A DNA stretch of 64,000 nucleotides from an uncultured Chlamydiae bacterium. GTDB lineage: Bacteria; Chlamydiota; Chlamydiia; Chlamydiales; SM23-39. Below are positions 9,685 through 18,448 of the stretch, in pieces. The stretch lies in NCBI GenBank assembly GCA_903893545.1, contig CAITMJ010000018.1:162977-226976 (forward strand), in the 5' to 3' direction. Below the pieces are notes generated by a model. That model was not told the DNA's origin. It saw only the letters and a program-made list of their open reading frames with translations, and did no database searches. The translations under genes and the position numbers were made by a program. Numbering within the stretch: position 1 is the stretch's first letter; every line of letters begins with the position of its first letter.

Positions 9685-11040
9685 CTACCTTTTTTCGAAT
9701 TGTTTTTTTATATCTTTCAAGTCCGACAAGCCGAATTGTTTTGCTTTCGAACTCAAATCGGGCATGCCCTTAAATAATTGCTTCACTTTTTTAAAGCCTT
9801 TGACCATCCGATTTACATCGTCGATGGGAACGCCGCTTCCCTTTGCAATGCGGCGGCGGCGGCTATGTTCTAGCTCTACCTTTTCCTGCCGTTCCGCTGG
9901 CGTCATCGAGAGGATCATCGCTTCAAGCCGTTTAAACTCCTGGTCGGAAAAATCGAGATTTTCCATCATTCCAAGTCCAGGAATCATCTTCAAAAGGCTC
10001 TTCATCGAACCCATCTTCTTTACCCGGCCCATCTGCTTGAGATAGTCTTCGTAGGTAAAGGAGGCTTTCTTTAACTTTCTCTCGAGCTCTTCGCTCTCTT
10101 TTTCGTCAAACGCATCTTGCGCTTTTTTGACGAGATTAATCACATCGCCCATGCCGAGAATTCGATCGGCCATCGAGCGAGGGTTAAATACCTGAAAGTC
10201 CCCTACTTTCTCGCCAACGCCTTCAAACTTGAGCGGCTTTTTGGTCACTTCTCGAATCGAGATAGCAGCGCCAGCTCTTGCATTCGAATCGAGCATCGTC
10301 AAAATCGTGCCGGTAATCTCAATCCGCTTATCGAACTCCGCCGCGATCTTCACAGCGTCTTGTCCTGTCGCCGCATTGGCCACGAACAAGATTTCTCTCG
10401 GCTCTAAATGCTTTTTCATCTCGGAGAGCTCTTCCATCAGCTCTTCATCGAGATGAAGCCTTCCCGCGGTATCGACGATCAAAACGTCGTATTCTTCGCG
10501 AATCGCTTTTTCTTTGGCCGCTTTTGCGACTTTGACCGGATTTTTTTCATTTTCCTGAAAAAAAACATCGATCCCGTTGTCGGCGCCAAGTTTTTTCAAC
10601 TGCTCTACTGCCGCCGGCCTTTGTAGGTCACATGCGGCCATCAAAACGCGCTTATGCTTTTCGGTCCGCTTAATAAATGCGGCAAGCTTTGCGCAGCTCG
10701 TCGTTTTTCCAGAGCCTTGAAGCCCAGAGAGCATCACGACAGAAACTTTCCCGTTTAAGTCGAGCGGCGCCTCTTCTTGTCCCATGAGAGCAATCAATTC
10801 ATCATGGACGAGCTTGATAAACTGATCGCCAGGATGGACCGATTTAATCACTGCCTCTCCAAGCGACTTTTCCTTCACCCGCTTGACAAATTCGCCAGTG
10901 ACAGAATAGTTCACGTCTGCATCGAGCAAGGCCAGACGAACCTGTCGAACCGCATCGGAAATATTATCCTCTGTGAGGCTCTTTTTCCCGGTAAGGCTCG
11001 AAAACAAATTTTGAAACTTTTCTGTCAAAGTGCCAAACAT
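9685..11040 (-). CDS. ffh: Signal recognition particle GTPase Ffh
   Basis: The protein part of SRP, which targets inner-membrane proteins to FtsY and SecYEG. It is 451 aa. The N domain is followed by the G domain with the P-loop MLSGLQGSGKTTSCAKLA, the DTAGRLHLDEELMEEL switch and the TMLDSNARAGAA segment; the TKxD-type specificity motif is altered to LDSNAR. The C-terminal M domain is methionine-rich (MGRVKKMGSMKSLLKMIPGLGMM), with the RRRRIAKGSG RNA-binding helix. It is followed closely by rpsP, as in Chlamydia trachomatis. Confidence 0.97.
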   Translation of the reverse strand: MFGTLTEKFQNLFSSLTGKKSLTEDNISDAVRQVRLALLDADVNYSVTGEFVKRVKEKSLGEAVIKSVHPGDQFIKLVHDELIALMGQEEAPLDLNGKVSVVMLSGLQGSGKTTSCAKLAAFIKRTEKHKRVLMAACDLQRPAAVEQLKKLGADNGIDVFFQENEKNPVKVAKAAKEKAIREEYDVLIVDTAGRLHLDEELMEELSEMKKHLEPREILFVANAATGQDAVKIAAEFDKRIEITGTILTMLDSNARAGAAISIREVTKKPLKFEGVGEKVGDFQVFNPRSMADRILGMGDVINLVKKAQDAFDEKESEELERKLKKASFTYEDYLKQMGRVKKMGSMKSLLKMIPGLGMMENLDFSDQEFKRLEAMILSMTPAERQEKVELEHSRRRRIAKGSGVPIDDVNRMVKGFKKVKQLFKGMPDLSSKAKQFGLSDLKDIKKQFEKR

Positions 11041-11074
11041 AAAGGCATAGCTCTTATTTAACTGGAGGTCGATT

Positions 11075-11920
11075 TTACTCTAGGCAATGACACTTTTCAA
11101 GGAAAAAAAAGCGGTCATGCCCCGCCCAGTCTTTTTCCGTCTCTACTCGGGCCCAAACTTCCCCCTTAAAAATCTTTTGAAGCAAGGCTCCCTGCCCAGT
11201 TCCTATCTCTAGGAAAACTTGACCGCCATCGTTTAAAAATCGGGGCAACTCAGCGGCGAGCCTCTCGTAAAATTCAACTCCCCTATCTCCTCCGACAAGG
11301 GCCAGCTTGGGCTCAAAATCTCGGACAGAGGGCGATAAACCAAAATATTCACTCGTCGAAATATAGGGAGGATTACAAATAATGATGTCGGCCTTTTTGC
11401 CTGCAAAAGGAGCGAGTAGGTCGCCTTGAATGAGGTTCACCTTTGCCCCATTGCTCTCGGCATTGATTTTTGCAAGGGCCAGGGCGTCTAGAGAAATGTC
11501 AGAGAGGGTCACATCCGTCTCTGGCCGCGCTTTTTTGACCGCAATTCCAAGACATCCAGAACCGGTGCATAGGTCCCAGACGACAGCCCCTTTCCCCTTT
11601 TTGAGGATGTGCTCCAGCAGAATTTCTGTCTCTTGCCTAGGGATCAAAACTCTTGGATCTACGGCGATCTGACAACCTGCAAATTCTACCTCTCCAAGGA
11701 CATACTCGATCGGCTCCCCTTTAGAGAGGCGCTTTAAGGGAGCGCGAATCGCAGATAATTCCTTTTCCTCTACGAGCTTATCGAATTCCATATAGAGCTC
11801 GAGCCGTTTTGTCTGAAGATGAAATGCAAGCAGCTCCTCGGCAAGGCGCCTTGCCCTGGCAACGCCGCGCTCCTCAAGAAACAAGGCTGAAAGCTGAAGG
11901 ACTTCCCCGATCGTCTTCAC
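11075..11920 (-). CDS. prmC: Peptide chain release factor glutamine methyltransferase
   Basis: Methylates the glutamine of the GGQ motif of release factors RF1 and RF2. At 281 aa it has the normal length, with the SAM-binding [13 protein letters not shown] and the catalytic NPPYI motif ([14 protein letters not shown]). PRQETE precedes them, as is typical. The GTG start overlaps the prfA stop (GTGA), so enzyme and substrate are co-translated. This order is usual in bacteria and in Chlamydia (CT023-CT024). Confidence 0.96.
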   Translation of the reverse strand: MKTIGEVLQLSALFLEERGVARARRLAEELLAFHLQTKRLELYMEFDKLVEEKELSAIRAPLKRLSKGEPIEYVLGEVEFAGCQIAVDPRVLIPRQETEILLEHILKKGKGAVVWDLCTGSGCLGIAVKKARPETDVTLSDISLDALALAKINAESNGAKVNLIQGDLLAPFAGKKADIIICNPPYISTSEYFGLSPSVRDFEPKLALVGGDRGVEFYERLAAELPRFLNDGGQVFLEIGTGQGALLQKIFKGEVWARVETEKDWAGHDRFFFLEKCHCLE

Positions 11921-12981
11921 GCTTGGAGCTTCTCTTGATAGAAATGATTGACCAGTGGCACGGTGACATCATCGAGGTCCCCTTCCATGATCCGGTCGAG
12001 CTTGTATAGGGTCAGTTCAATGCGATGGTCAGTCAAGCGGTTTTGCGGGAAATTGTAGGTGCGGATCCTTTCGGAGCGGTCGCCACTTCCGACCTGAACG
12101 GACCTGATGGCCGACATCTCCGCATCGGCTTTGCGGCGCATTTCTTCTGCAATGCGCGCTTTGAGCATCCGCATGGCCTTATCTTTGTTTTTATGCTGGC
12201 TCCGCTCATCTTGGCAGGCCACAACAGTCCCCGTGGGGATGTGGGTGATTCGGACTGCGGAATCGGTCGTGTTGACGTGCTGTCCCCCAGCGCCTGAAGA
12301 GCGGTAAGTGTCGATTTTCAAATCTTTTTCATCGACTTTGATATCATCGTCGTCGCTCGGTTCGAGCAAGATGGCAATGGTGATGGCCGAAGTGTGGACG
12401 CGCCCCTGCGTTTCTGTTTGAGGCACTCTTTGCACTCGATGCGTACCCGCTTCATGCTGTAAAAGCCGGAAGACATTTTGCCCAGAAAGAGACATAACGT
12501 ATTCTTTGTAGCCCCCTACTTCAGAGGCGGAAGCGGAGAGAATATCCACTTTCCAGCCCTTACTCGTGGCGTAGTTTCGATACATTCGGATGCAGTCAGA
12601 GACGAAAAGAGCCGCTTCATCCCCGCCGGTGCCGGCACGGAGTTCCATGATGATATTGCGGCTGTCTCTAGGGTCTGGAGGGACGAGGAGATTTTCGATT
12701 TGTTTGATCGCAGCCGGAAGCTTTACCTCGAGGGCTGCGATCTCTTCTTTGAGCATCAGAACCATTTCAGGATCTTGCTCCGACGAAAGCATTTGCTTAT
12801 TATCGGCAAGCTGCTTTTCGATGGAGTTCATCCGCTCCGAAGCTTCTTTTAAAAGGGAGAGCTGGGCGTGCTCCTGGGCAAGCTGTCGAAATCGCTTTTG
12901 ATCGGAAACAATTTCCGGGATGCCAAGCTGATTCTCGATCTGGCCGAGCTTTGCTAAAAGCTGCCGAACCTTATCCAGCAT
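11917..12981 (-). CDS. prfA: Peptide chain release factor 1
   Basis: Terminates translation at UAG and UAA. At 354 aa it is full length. The GGQ loop is [18 protein letters not shown]. The stop-codon recognition region carries the PxT-type segment near [13 protein letters not shown]...[14 protein letters not shown], and [11 protein letters not shown] is typical of the C-terminus. The ATG overlaps the rpmE stop by one base (TAATG). Confidence 0.97.
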   Translation of the reverse strand: MLDKVRQLLAKLGQIENQLGIPEIVSDQKRFRQLAQEHAQLSLLKEASERMNSIEKQLADNKQMLSSEQDPEMVLMLKEEIAALEVKLPAAIKQIENLLVPPDPRDSRNIIMELRAGTGGDEAALFVSDCIRMYRNYATSKGWKVDILSASASEVGGYKEYVMSLSGQNVFRLLQHEAGTHRVQRVPQTETQGRVHTSAITIAILLEPSDDDDIKVDEKDLKIDTYRSSGAGGQHVNTTDSAVRITHIPTGTVVACQDERSQHKNKDKAMRMLKARIAEEMRRKADAEMSAIRSVQVGSGDRSERIRTYNFPQNRLTDHRIELTLYKLDRIMEGDLDDVTVPLVNHFYQEKLQA

Positions 12982-13301
12982 TATTTTTTCTTTTTTCCCA
13001 GCTTCGCTTTTTCTTTATTGGCTTCTTCTTGCTTGTCGTGGTCTTTTTTCGTCTGCTCAGACTTGCGCTGGTATTTCTTCGTGAACTTATCGACGCGTCC
13101 TTCGGTATCGAGGAACTGAGTCGCTTTGGTGAAGAACGGGTGAGACGCTGAAGAAATAGGAACTCGAACCATAGGATATTCTTTCCCTTGGTAGGTACCT
13201 TTTTCTTTAGAATTGATCGTGCTGCCAATCAAAAATTGGGTGTTGGTTGAAGAATCGACAAATAATACGTCTTGATAAGGAGGGTGGATTTTCTCTTTCA
13301 T
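12981..13301 (-). CDS. rpmE2: Ribosomal protein bL31, zinc-free type
   Basis: Large-subunit bridge protein. The N-terminus [16 protein letters not shown] and the segment [24 protein letters not shown] identify the family. It has no CxxC zinc site, so it is the type B form. A Lys/Glu-rich tail lengthens it to 106 aa. I use the ATG at 13299-13301; a TTG 33 nt further upstream is in frame but adds an untypical leader. It heads the rpmE-prfA-prmC run, the chlamydial CT022-CT024 order. Confidence 0.93.
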   Translation of the reverse strand: MKEKIHPPYQDVLFVDSSTNTQFLIGSTINSKEKGTYQGKEYPMVRVPISSASHPFFTKATQFLDTEGRVDKFTKKYQRKSEQTKKDHDKQEEANKEKAKLGKKKK

Positions 13302-13383
13302 GATGGACCAATGGGTTTTGAATTTTGCAAACAATCATAGTCTTTCGACCAGAAAAAGACAAGAGATCATCTCGATTTTACGT

Positions 13384-13423
13384 CTTTTTAGGGTTGCCTG
13401 CCCCGTCTATTTACCCTAAAAAG
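13384..13423. repeat. Perfect 11-bp inverted repeat in the rpmE / rhomboid-like intergenic region
   Basis: CTTTTTAGGGT at 13384-13394 pairs perfectly with ACCCTAAAAAG at 13413-13423 across an 18-nt loop. It lies between two divergent genes, 83 nt upstream of rpmE, so an ordinary gene-end terminator is not expected. Candidates are an L31 leader hairpin on the minus-strand transcript or a protein-binding operator. GAGATCAT also occurs on both sides (about 13370 and 13434). Confidence 0.6.
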
Positions 13424-13469
13424 ATGCAAAGTTGAGATCATTATTCTAAAATGTGATAATAAGTTCTTT

Positions 13470-14324
13470 ATGACCCCAATCTTCCCAAGACCATCCCCCT
13501 TAAGACATCCACTCAAAGCTATCCTTTGGGTCCTTTTTCTCTCCATTTTAGGAGGAGTCATCCTCTCCTATTTTGACGTCCGTCTCTATCCTCACCTGGC
13601 CGTTTCCACTTCCTCTTTTCCGAATATCTGGACCTTCCTCACATACCCCTTTGCCGCGCTGCCGCTTCCCACCTTTACTATCCTCTTTCACCTCGCCTTT
13701 GACCTATTCCTTCTCTTTGCATTTGGAGCCCCGATCATCGAGAGAATCGGGCAAAAACGATTCCTCGTTCTTTTCTTTGGCGCAACCCTTCTCGGCGGTC
13801 TATTTGCCTTTTTAGGGCTTCGCCTCTGGCCACGCCCCTCCATTTTTGCAGGCCCCTCCCCTGCTCTTTTTGCCCTGATTACAAGCTGGACGATCTTAAA
13901 CGCTGAAAGAACCGCCCACCTCGCCTCCTTTGCCCTCAGACCTCTTTGGATTTTCCTTCTCTTGGTCGGTCTCAACCTCGTTCTCAACGCAATCGGCGAA
14001 AACTGGACCTATCTAGCCGCAAACGCCTCCGGCGTTTTTTTTGGATATGCTTTCTGCCTCATCTCTGAGCACACCCGAAGCTGTATCCCCTTTCTCTACC
14101 CGATTGAGCGAACAATCCTCCGAGCGATCAATAAAATGCATTCGCACTCTTCCGTAAAAACCCCTAAAATCATTGATTTCCGAACCGGCCAGGCGGTCCT
14201 CGACGACGATCAATTTATGGATGAGATGTTAGCGAAAATTTCACAGCACGGAAAAGGGGCGCTCAACCTCGAAGAACAAAAGAGAATGCAGCAAATCTCT
14301 ACCCGAAAAGCCTCAAAAAATTAA
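13470..14324 (+). CDS. Rhomboid-like membrane protein, catalytic His missing
   Basis: A 284-residue protein with about six membrane segments and the rhomboid layout. It has the loop-TM2 signature LFHLAFDLFLLFAFGAP followed by the ERIGQKRFL turn, then the active-site GPSPALF with S130 present. The TM6 helix that normally reads HxxGxxxG reads NASGVFFG, with N185 where the catalytic His should be, and H74-x3-D78 replaces the usual H-x3-N. The loss of the His predicts a protease-dead (iRhom/derlin-like) protein or an unusual dyad. The C-terminal about 40 residues (FMDEMLAKISQHGKGALNLEE) resemble the small helical tail (DUF6576-like) seen on some bacterial rhomboids. It is divergent from rpmE and stands alone on its strand. 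Confidence 0.7.
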   Translation: MTPIFPRPSPLRHPLKAILWVLFLSILGGVILSYFDVRLYPHLAVSTSSFPNIWTFLTYPFAALPLPTFTILFHLAFDLFLLFAFGAPIIERIGQKRFLVLFFGATLLGGLFAFLGLRLWPRPSIFAGPSPALFALITSWTILNAERTAHLASFALRPLWIFLLLVGLNLVLNAIGENWTYLAANASGVFFGYAFCLISEHTRSCIPFLYPIERTILRAINKMHSHSSVKTPKIIDFRTGQAVLDDDQFMDEMLAKISQHGKGALNLEEQKRMQQISTRKASKN

Positions 14325-14338
14325 CAGCAACCTTAAAT

Positions 14339-14569
14339 TTATTTTTTCTGGTTAATGAGAGCGAAAAGAGCAGCTTTCACGACCTGCATCCCATCTAAAA
14401 TCCCCTCTTCATAGCGAAAATGGGGGTGATGTTCGAGCTCTGGGAAGTCGTTTGGCTGTAAAAGGTCGTCCGCCGTGACAGAGGGGACGATTCTCCTAGC
14501 TGATTGAAGGATACTTTTTTTTTGCCCTTCAATGAGCTGTTCTAATAAGGGGAGGATTGATTCGTGCAT
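14339..14569 (-). CDS. Conserved chlamydial small protein (CT845-like)
   Basis: A 76-residue acidic protein of unknown function, rich in Leu and Glu, with a central PNDFPELEHHPHFRYEEG. The gene next to tadA in Chlamydia trachomatis (CT845) is also a small hypothetical protein, and position is the main support for equating them. The gene starts inside the 3' end of tadA (28-nt overlap), so expression should depend on tadA translation. It converges on the rhomboid-like gene. No enzymatic motif is visible. Confidence 0.7.
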   Translation of the reverse strand: MHESILPLLEQLIEGQKKSILQSARRIVPSVTADDLLQPNDFPELEHHPHFRYEEGILDGMQVVKAALFALINQKK

Positions 14570-15021
14570 TTCTTTTTTCTCGTGAGTTGAAAAAATTCGC
14601 GCATAAGAGCCGCGCTCTCAGCTTCTAGGACGCCGCGGACAATCTCGATAGAGTGGATCGGATGCTCATTGGCAAAAAGATCGATCCAGCTCCCGCAGAC
14701 GCCGACGCGAAGATCTGGAGCCCCAAAGACGAGACGGTCGATGCGAGAAGAGAGCATGGCGCCAGCACACATAGCGCAGGGCTCTAATGTACAATAGAGA
14801 GTAGCCCCTGTAAGGCGCCAATTTTCAAGGAAAGCAGCCCCAGAGGTCAGGCAAAGCATCTCGGCGTGGGCCGTAGCGTCTTTGAGAAGCTCTACCTGAT
14901 TATGCCCCTTTGCGATGATCCGATCGTTATGGACGAGGACGGCGCCGATAGGCACCTCCTCGAGATCAAATGCTTTTTTGGCCTCCTTCAAGGCCTCTTT
15001 CATATATACGACGTCTTTCAT
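14542..15021 (-). CDS. tadA: tRNA adenosine(34) deaminase
   Basis: Converts A34 to inosine in tRNA-Arg(ACG). At 159 aa it has the normal length. The zinc site is made of HAEM (catalytic His and Glu) and CTLEPCAMCAGAM. AKGHNQVELLKDATAHAEM precedes it, as is typical. The ATG at 15019-15021 overlaps the stop of the upstream coiled-coil gene (ATGA). Confidence 0.95.
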   Translation of the reverse strand: MKDVVYMKEALKEAKKAFDLEEVPIGAVLVHNDRIIAKGHNQVELLKDATAHAEMLCLTSGAAFLENWRLTGATLYCTLEPCAMCAGAMLSSRIDRLVFGAPDLRVGVCGSWIDLFANEHPIHSIEIVRGVLEAESAALMREFFQLTRKKKCTNQSSPY

Positions 15022-15659
15022 CTCTTCTGCAGAGCTCTTACTTGCGCTTTTAGAGCTTCGGTATCAGTCATATATTTTTTGAGAACGCCGGCGAGCTTTT
15101 GTTCATATTTATCGACTAAACGAGAAGTTTCTCGCTCGTGTCTTTCAAGAATTTTTTCGAGTTCGAGTTGTTCAGAGGCTATTTGCGTTTTAACCCCTTC
15201 TTCTTTGCTCTCTTTTTCAGCCGCAACCCGAAGTTCATTAAAAATCGACTCTGGGAAGACAACCCCATTGAGCATGGAAAAGAAATAGACTGCCCGAGCG
15301 CCAAAAGATTCTTTAGCCCCTGCTAAAATTTTTTGACTCTGCTCTAAAGAGAGCGAGTCGATGGAGCTAAAATCAGAGTGAATAGAAGAGAGTTTTTCTG
15401 CAAAATGAGTATAGACATCGCCGTGTTTGAACACCCAGCGGTTAACCACCCATTCAGAAAGATCGTCATTGCCGACAAGAAGTTCTTTGATTAAAGCGAC
15501 GTTGATCTCATCGCCTTCAAGGCGATTGATTGGTCGGCTACCGAAATTCGCTTTGCAAAAAGCGGGAGATCCGGGAAGGTAATCCGTTTTAATATCTTTG
15601 CGGATAGAGGTGAGAATCTCCTCGAGAAACGGCTGTAACGTATGATATTTAGTTGTCAT
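15018..15659 (-). CDS. Hypothetical protein with C-terminal coiled coil
   Basis: A 213-residue protein without a recognised family. The first about 130 residues are mixed alpha/beta. The segment from about 140 to the end (LRVAAEKESKEEGVK... ALKAQVRALQKR) is strongly charged, with heptad spacing, and should form a long coiled coil. I place the start at the ATG 15657-15659, preceded by AAGGAG with 7 nt spacing; the open frame extends 38 codons further but without a comparable site. It is translationally coupled to tadA by an ATGA overlap and divergent from rpsO. No function can be assigned. Confidence 0.75.
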   Translation of the reverse strand: MTTKYHTLQPFLEEILTSIRKDIKTDYLPGSPAFCKANFGSRPINRLEGDEINVALIKELLVGNDDLSEWVVNRWVFKHGDVYTHFAEKLSSIHSDFSSIDSLSLEQSQKILAGAKESFGARAVYFFSMLNGVVFPESIFNELRVAAEKESKEEGVKTQIASEQLELEKILERHERETSRLVDKYEQKLAGVLKKYMTDTEALKAQVRALQKR

Positions 15660-15719
15660 TAGAGGCTCCTTAAAAATGCTCGCTGAAGCATACCAAATCG
15701 ACCTCTTGCCAGCAAGAAC

Positions 15720-15748
15720 TTGATTGTATTCCCGAAATGCAGTACAAT
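15720..15748 (+). promoter_or_regulatory. Predicted sigma70/sigma66-type promoter of rpsO
   Basis: TTGATT at 15720-15725 and TACAAT at 15743-15748 are separated by exactly 17 nt. This leaves a leader of about 50 nt before the rpsO ATG at 15806. It lies in the divergent gap between the coiled-coil gene and rpsO. Confidence 0.6.
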
Positions 15749-15805
15749 TTGGGGAGTTTAAGTCATAAACCATTGAATGAACCCCTAATCGGAGAACTTC
15801 CTCTC

Positions 15806-16075
15806 ATGTCTTTAGATAAAGGTACCAAGGAAGAGATCACCAAAAAATTTCAATTGCACGAAAAAGACACCGGTTCTGCCGACGTCCAGATCGCAATCCT
15901 GACCGAAAGAATTACAGAGCTCACAGAACACCTGAAGCTTGCGCCAAAAGACCATAGCTCGCGCTTGGCCCTTTTGAAACTCGTCGGCCAACGGAGAAAA
16001 TTACTAGACTATCTCAACTCAACCGATACGAAACGGTATCAAACCCTGATCGTCCGTCTGAATTTGAGAAAATAA
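15806..16075 (+). CDS. rpsO: Ribosomal protein uS15
   Basis: Primary 16S rRNA-binding protein of the 30S platform. It is 89 aa, starting [15 protein letters not shown], with the conserved [19 protein letters not shown] and the [15 protein letters not shown] helix. The ATG at 15806 follows GGAG at 15791-15794; the open frame extends 23 codons upstream without support. It is followed by a strong terminator and then pnp, the usual bacterial rpsO-pnp arrangement. Confidence 0.97.
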   Translation: MSLDKGTKEEITKKFQLHEKDTGSADVQIAILTERITELTEHLKLAPKDHSSRLALLKLVGQRRKLLDYLNSTDTKRYQTLIVRLNLRK

Positions 16076-16080
16076 ATTTT

Positions 16081-16111
16081 AAAACAAGGCGGGACTTTCC
16101 CGCCTTGTTTT
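16081..16111 (+). terminator. Intrinsic terminator after rpsO
   Basis: A perfect 14-bp stem (16081-16094 with 16098-16111) closes on a CTT loop. The GC-rich core GGCGGGA/TCCCGCC is flanked by AAAAC/GTTTT, so it should work in either direction. It begins 5 nt after the rpsO stop. With pnp downstream it probably acts as a partial terminator. Confidence 0.9.
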
Positions 16112-16118
16112 GCATTTC

Positions 16119-16224
16119 GGAAGGTAGAAGATCGCGGATAGAGAGCAGAAAAAAATCTTTGAAACCTTTCAAAGAATTCTTTCTGATTTCTATCCCCTTC
16201 CAAGTCTTAAGTTTTCTACCTTCC
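16119..16224 (+). promoter_or_regulatory. Long hairpin in the pnp leader, candidate autoregulatory element
   Basis: Four nested inverted-repeat segments stack into one extended hairpin. They pair 16119-16129 with 16214-16224 (11 bp, perfect), 16136-16142 with 16189-16195 (7 bp), 16146-16151 with 16180-16185 (6 bp), and 16157-16164 with 16167-16174 (8 bp, apex). The whole lies between the rpsO terminator and the pnp ribosome-binding site. In E. coli a long pnp leader hairpin is cut by RNase III and PNPase then represses its own translation. The similar placement here suggests the same logic, but this is inference. Confidence 0.6.
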
Positions 16225-16256
16225 TTTGAATCAATTATTCTTAGGAGAAACACCTC

Positions 16257-18365
16257 ATGTTCAATAAACACACTTTAGAAATCCCTGTAGGCAATAAAAC
16301 AATCACCCTCGAAACCGGCAAAGTCGCAAGACAAGCCAATGGCTCTGTCATGATTAGCTGCGGAGAGACCGTCTTACTCGCAACCGCATGCGCATCGCCG
16401 GCCGCAGGAGCAGAAATCAACTTCTTGCCACTTCGCGTCGATTACCAAGAAAAATTTTCCTCCGTCGGCCGCACCGCCGCTGGATTCATCAAGCGAGAAG
16501 GGCGCCCAGCAGAACGAGAAATCCTCACCTGCCGCCTCATCGACCGCCCCCTAAGACCGATGTTTGACGATGGCTATTACAATGAAGTGCAAGTCCTCGC
16601 CTACACCCTTTCTTACGATGGAGTTCACCAACCCGATGTTTTGGCGATTTGCGGAGCTTCTGTAGCGCTGACCATCTCCGATATTCCCCTCATCAAACCG
16701 ATCGGCGCTGTCCGCGTTGGAATGATTAACAATGAGTTCGTCATCAACCCCACTGTCGAAGAGATGAAAACCTCGAAACTCGACCTGATCTTAGCCGGAA
16801 CTGAAGATGCTGTCTTGATGATCGAAGGGTTTTGCGACTTTTTGACAGAAGAACAAGTGCTCGAAGCCATTGAAATTGGCCATAAAGCAATTGCAACATT
16901 TTGTCATCACCTCGGCAAATGGGCTGAGAAAATTGGCAAACCGAAAAAACGAGATACAGTTCGCCCTATCTCTAAGGAAATCAACAACGCAGTTCACGCT
17001 TCTGCAGCAACTCTTCTCGACTCAGCTCTCCGCATCAAAGGAAAGGCAGAGCGAGACAAAACGATCGATGAAATCAAAGAATCGATGCTCAAAACCCTAT
17101 TCCCAGAAGGCCAACAGGTTTCTCATTCAAAAGTAGACGTCCAAATGTCCTTCAAAAATCTCCAATCGACCCTCATGAGAAAAATGGTCCTTGCTGAGAA
17201 AAAACGAATCGACGGCCGCGGACTCAAAGACATTCGCCAAATCGACATCGAACAATCGATCTTGCCCCGCACGCATGGCAGCTCGCTCTTTACCCGTGGT
17301 GAGACGCAAGCAATTGCCGTCTGTACGCTTGGCGGAGAGACTTCAGGCCAACGCTTTGAAGATCTCCACGGTGAAGGACTCCAGCGCTTCATGTTGCAAT
17401 ATTCATTCCCTCCATTCTCCGTTGGCGAAGTAGGAAGAATCGGCTCTCCAGGACGACGCGAAGTTGGCCACGGAAAGCTCGCAGAGCGCGCGTTGACTGC
17501 AATTTTACCAAAACAAGAAGACTTTCCTTACGTCATCCGCTTAGAATCGAACATCACCGAGTCAAACGGCTCTTCTTCGATGGCTTCAGTCTGCGGCGGT
17601 TGCCTTTGCATGATGGATGCCGGCGTACCGATTAAACGCCCAGTTTCCGGGATTGCAATGGGTCTTATTCTCGAAGGCAAAGAATACGCTATCCTTTCCG
17701 ATATCCTCGGCACGGAAGATGCTCTTGGCGATATGGACTTTAAAATCACTGGAGACCATGAAGGGATCTCCGCATTCCAAATGGACATCAAAGTCGAAGG
17801 GATCACCATCGACATCATGAGACATGCTCTTGCGCAAGCAAAAGAAGGGCGCTCCCACATCCTCAAAAAAATGCTCGAAGTCTGCCCTGATGTGAAAAAA
17901 GAGATGTCCCAATACGCTCCTCGCATTGAAACCATCCAGATCAAGCCAAGCAAAATCGGCATCGTCATTGGACCGGGCGGCAAACAAATCCGCGCGATCA
18001 TCGAAGAGACTGGCGTTCAAATCGACATCAACGATTCTGGCCTTGTCAGCATCGCGTCGAACAACGCTGAAGCGATGGAAAAAGCCAAGCAGATCATCCA
18101 CAACCTCACGGCAGAAGTGGAGATCGGCAAAATCTATAACGGGAAAATCGTATCGACTGTTGCCTTTGGTTACTTTGTCGAACTATTCCCAGGAAAAGAA
18201 GGCCTTTGCCACATCTCTGAGATTTCCAACAAGCGTTTGGCTAGCATCCACGATGCCCCTTTCAAAGACGGCGATGCCCTCGATGTGAAAGTGATCGACA
18301 TCAACGACCGCGGTCAAATCAAGCTTAGCCATCGAGCAATTCTAGAAGAAACTGCTCAAAGGTAG
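16257..18365 (+). CDS. pnp: Polyribonucleotide nucleotidyltransferase (PNPase)
   Basis: Phosphorolytic 3'-5' exoribonuclease that degrades mRNA and can add 3' tails. At 702 aa it is full length. Two RNase PH-like domains are visible (residues about 1-220 and 310-540, with FSSVGRTAAGFIKREGRPAE and FTRGETQAIAVCTLG). They are followed by a KH domain (IGIVIGPGGKQIRAI) and an S1 domain (GKIYNGKIVSTVAFGYFVELFPGKEG). It starts at an ATG after TTAGGAGAAA. The upstream long hairpin and the downstream terminator suggest it can be transcribed alone or with rpsO. Confidence 0.98.
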   Translation: MFNKHTLEIPVGNKTITLETGKVARQANGSVMISCGETVLLATACASPAAGAEINFLPLRVDYQEKFSSVGRTAAGFIKREGRPAEREILTCRLIDRPLRPMFDDGYYNEVQVLAYTLSYDGVHQPDVLAICGASVALTISDIPLIKPIGAVRVGMINNEFVINPTVEEMKTSKLDLILAGTEDAVLMIEGFCDFLTEEQVLEAIEIGHKAIATFCHHLGKWAEKIGKPKKRDTVRPISKEINNAVHASAATLLDSALRIKGKAERDKTIDEIKESMLKTLFPEGQQVSHSKVDVQMSFKNLQSTLMRKMVLAEKKRIDGRGLKDIRQIDIEQSILPRTHGSSLFTRGETQAIAVCTLGGETSGQRFEDLHGEGLQRFMLQYSFPPFSVGEVGRIGSPGRREVGHGKLAERALTAILPKQEDFPYVIRLESNITESNGSSSMASVCGGCLCMMDAGVPIKRPVSGIAMGLILEGKEYAILSDILGTEDALGDMDFKITGDHEGISAFQMDIKVEGITIDIMRHALAQAKEGRSHILKKMLEVCPDVKKEMSQYAPRIETIQIKPSKIGIVIGPGGKQIRAIIEETGVQIDINDSGLVSIASNNAEAMEKAKQIIHNLTAEVEIGKIYNGKIVSTVAFGYFVELFPGKEGLCHISEISNKRLASIHDAPFKDGDALDVKVIDINDRGQIKLSHRAILEETAQR

Positions 18366-18374
18366 TAAGACTAT

Positions 18375-18409
18375 GAGCTCACAGATTTCTCTGTGGGCTC
18401 TATTTTTTT
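18375..18409 (+). terminator. Intrinsic terminator after pnp
   Basis: An 11-bp stem (18375-18385 with 18390-18400, one G-U pair) on a TTTC loop is followed by a T-rich run at 18401-18409. It starts 9 nt after the pnp stop and separates pnp from the aspS-like gene. Confidence 0.9.
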
Positions 18410-18448
18410 CTGTGATAGAATTTTGCTAAAACCTACAGGCTATAGAGT

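Noticed and set aside
17528..18101. Two minus-strand open frames opposite pnp
   Set aside because: Both are antisense shadows of the conserved pnp sequence with no start signal or family match.
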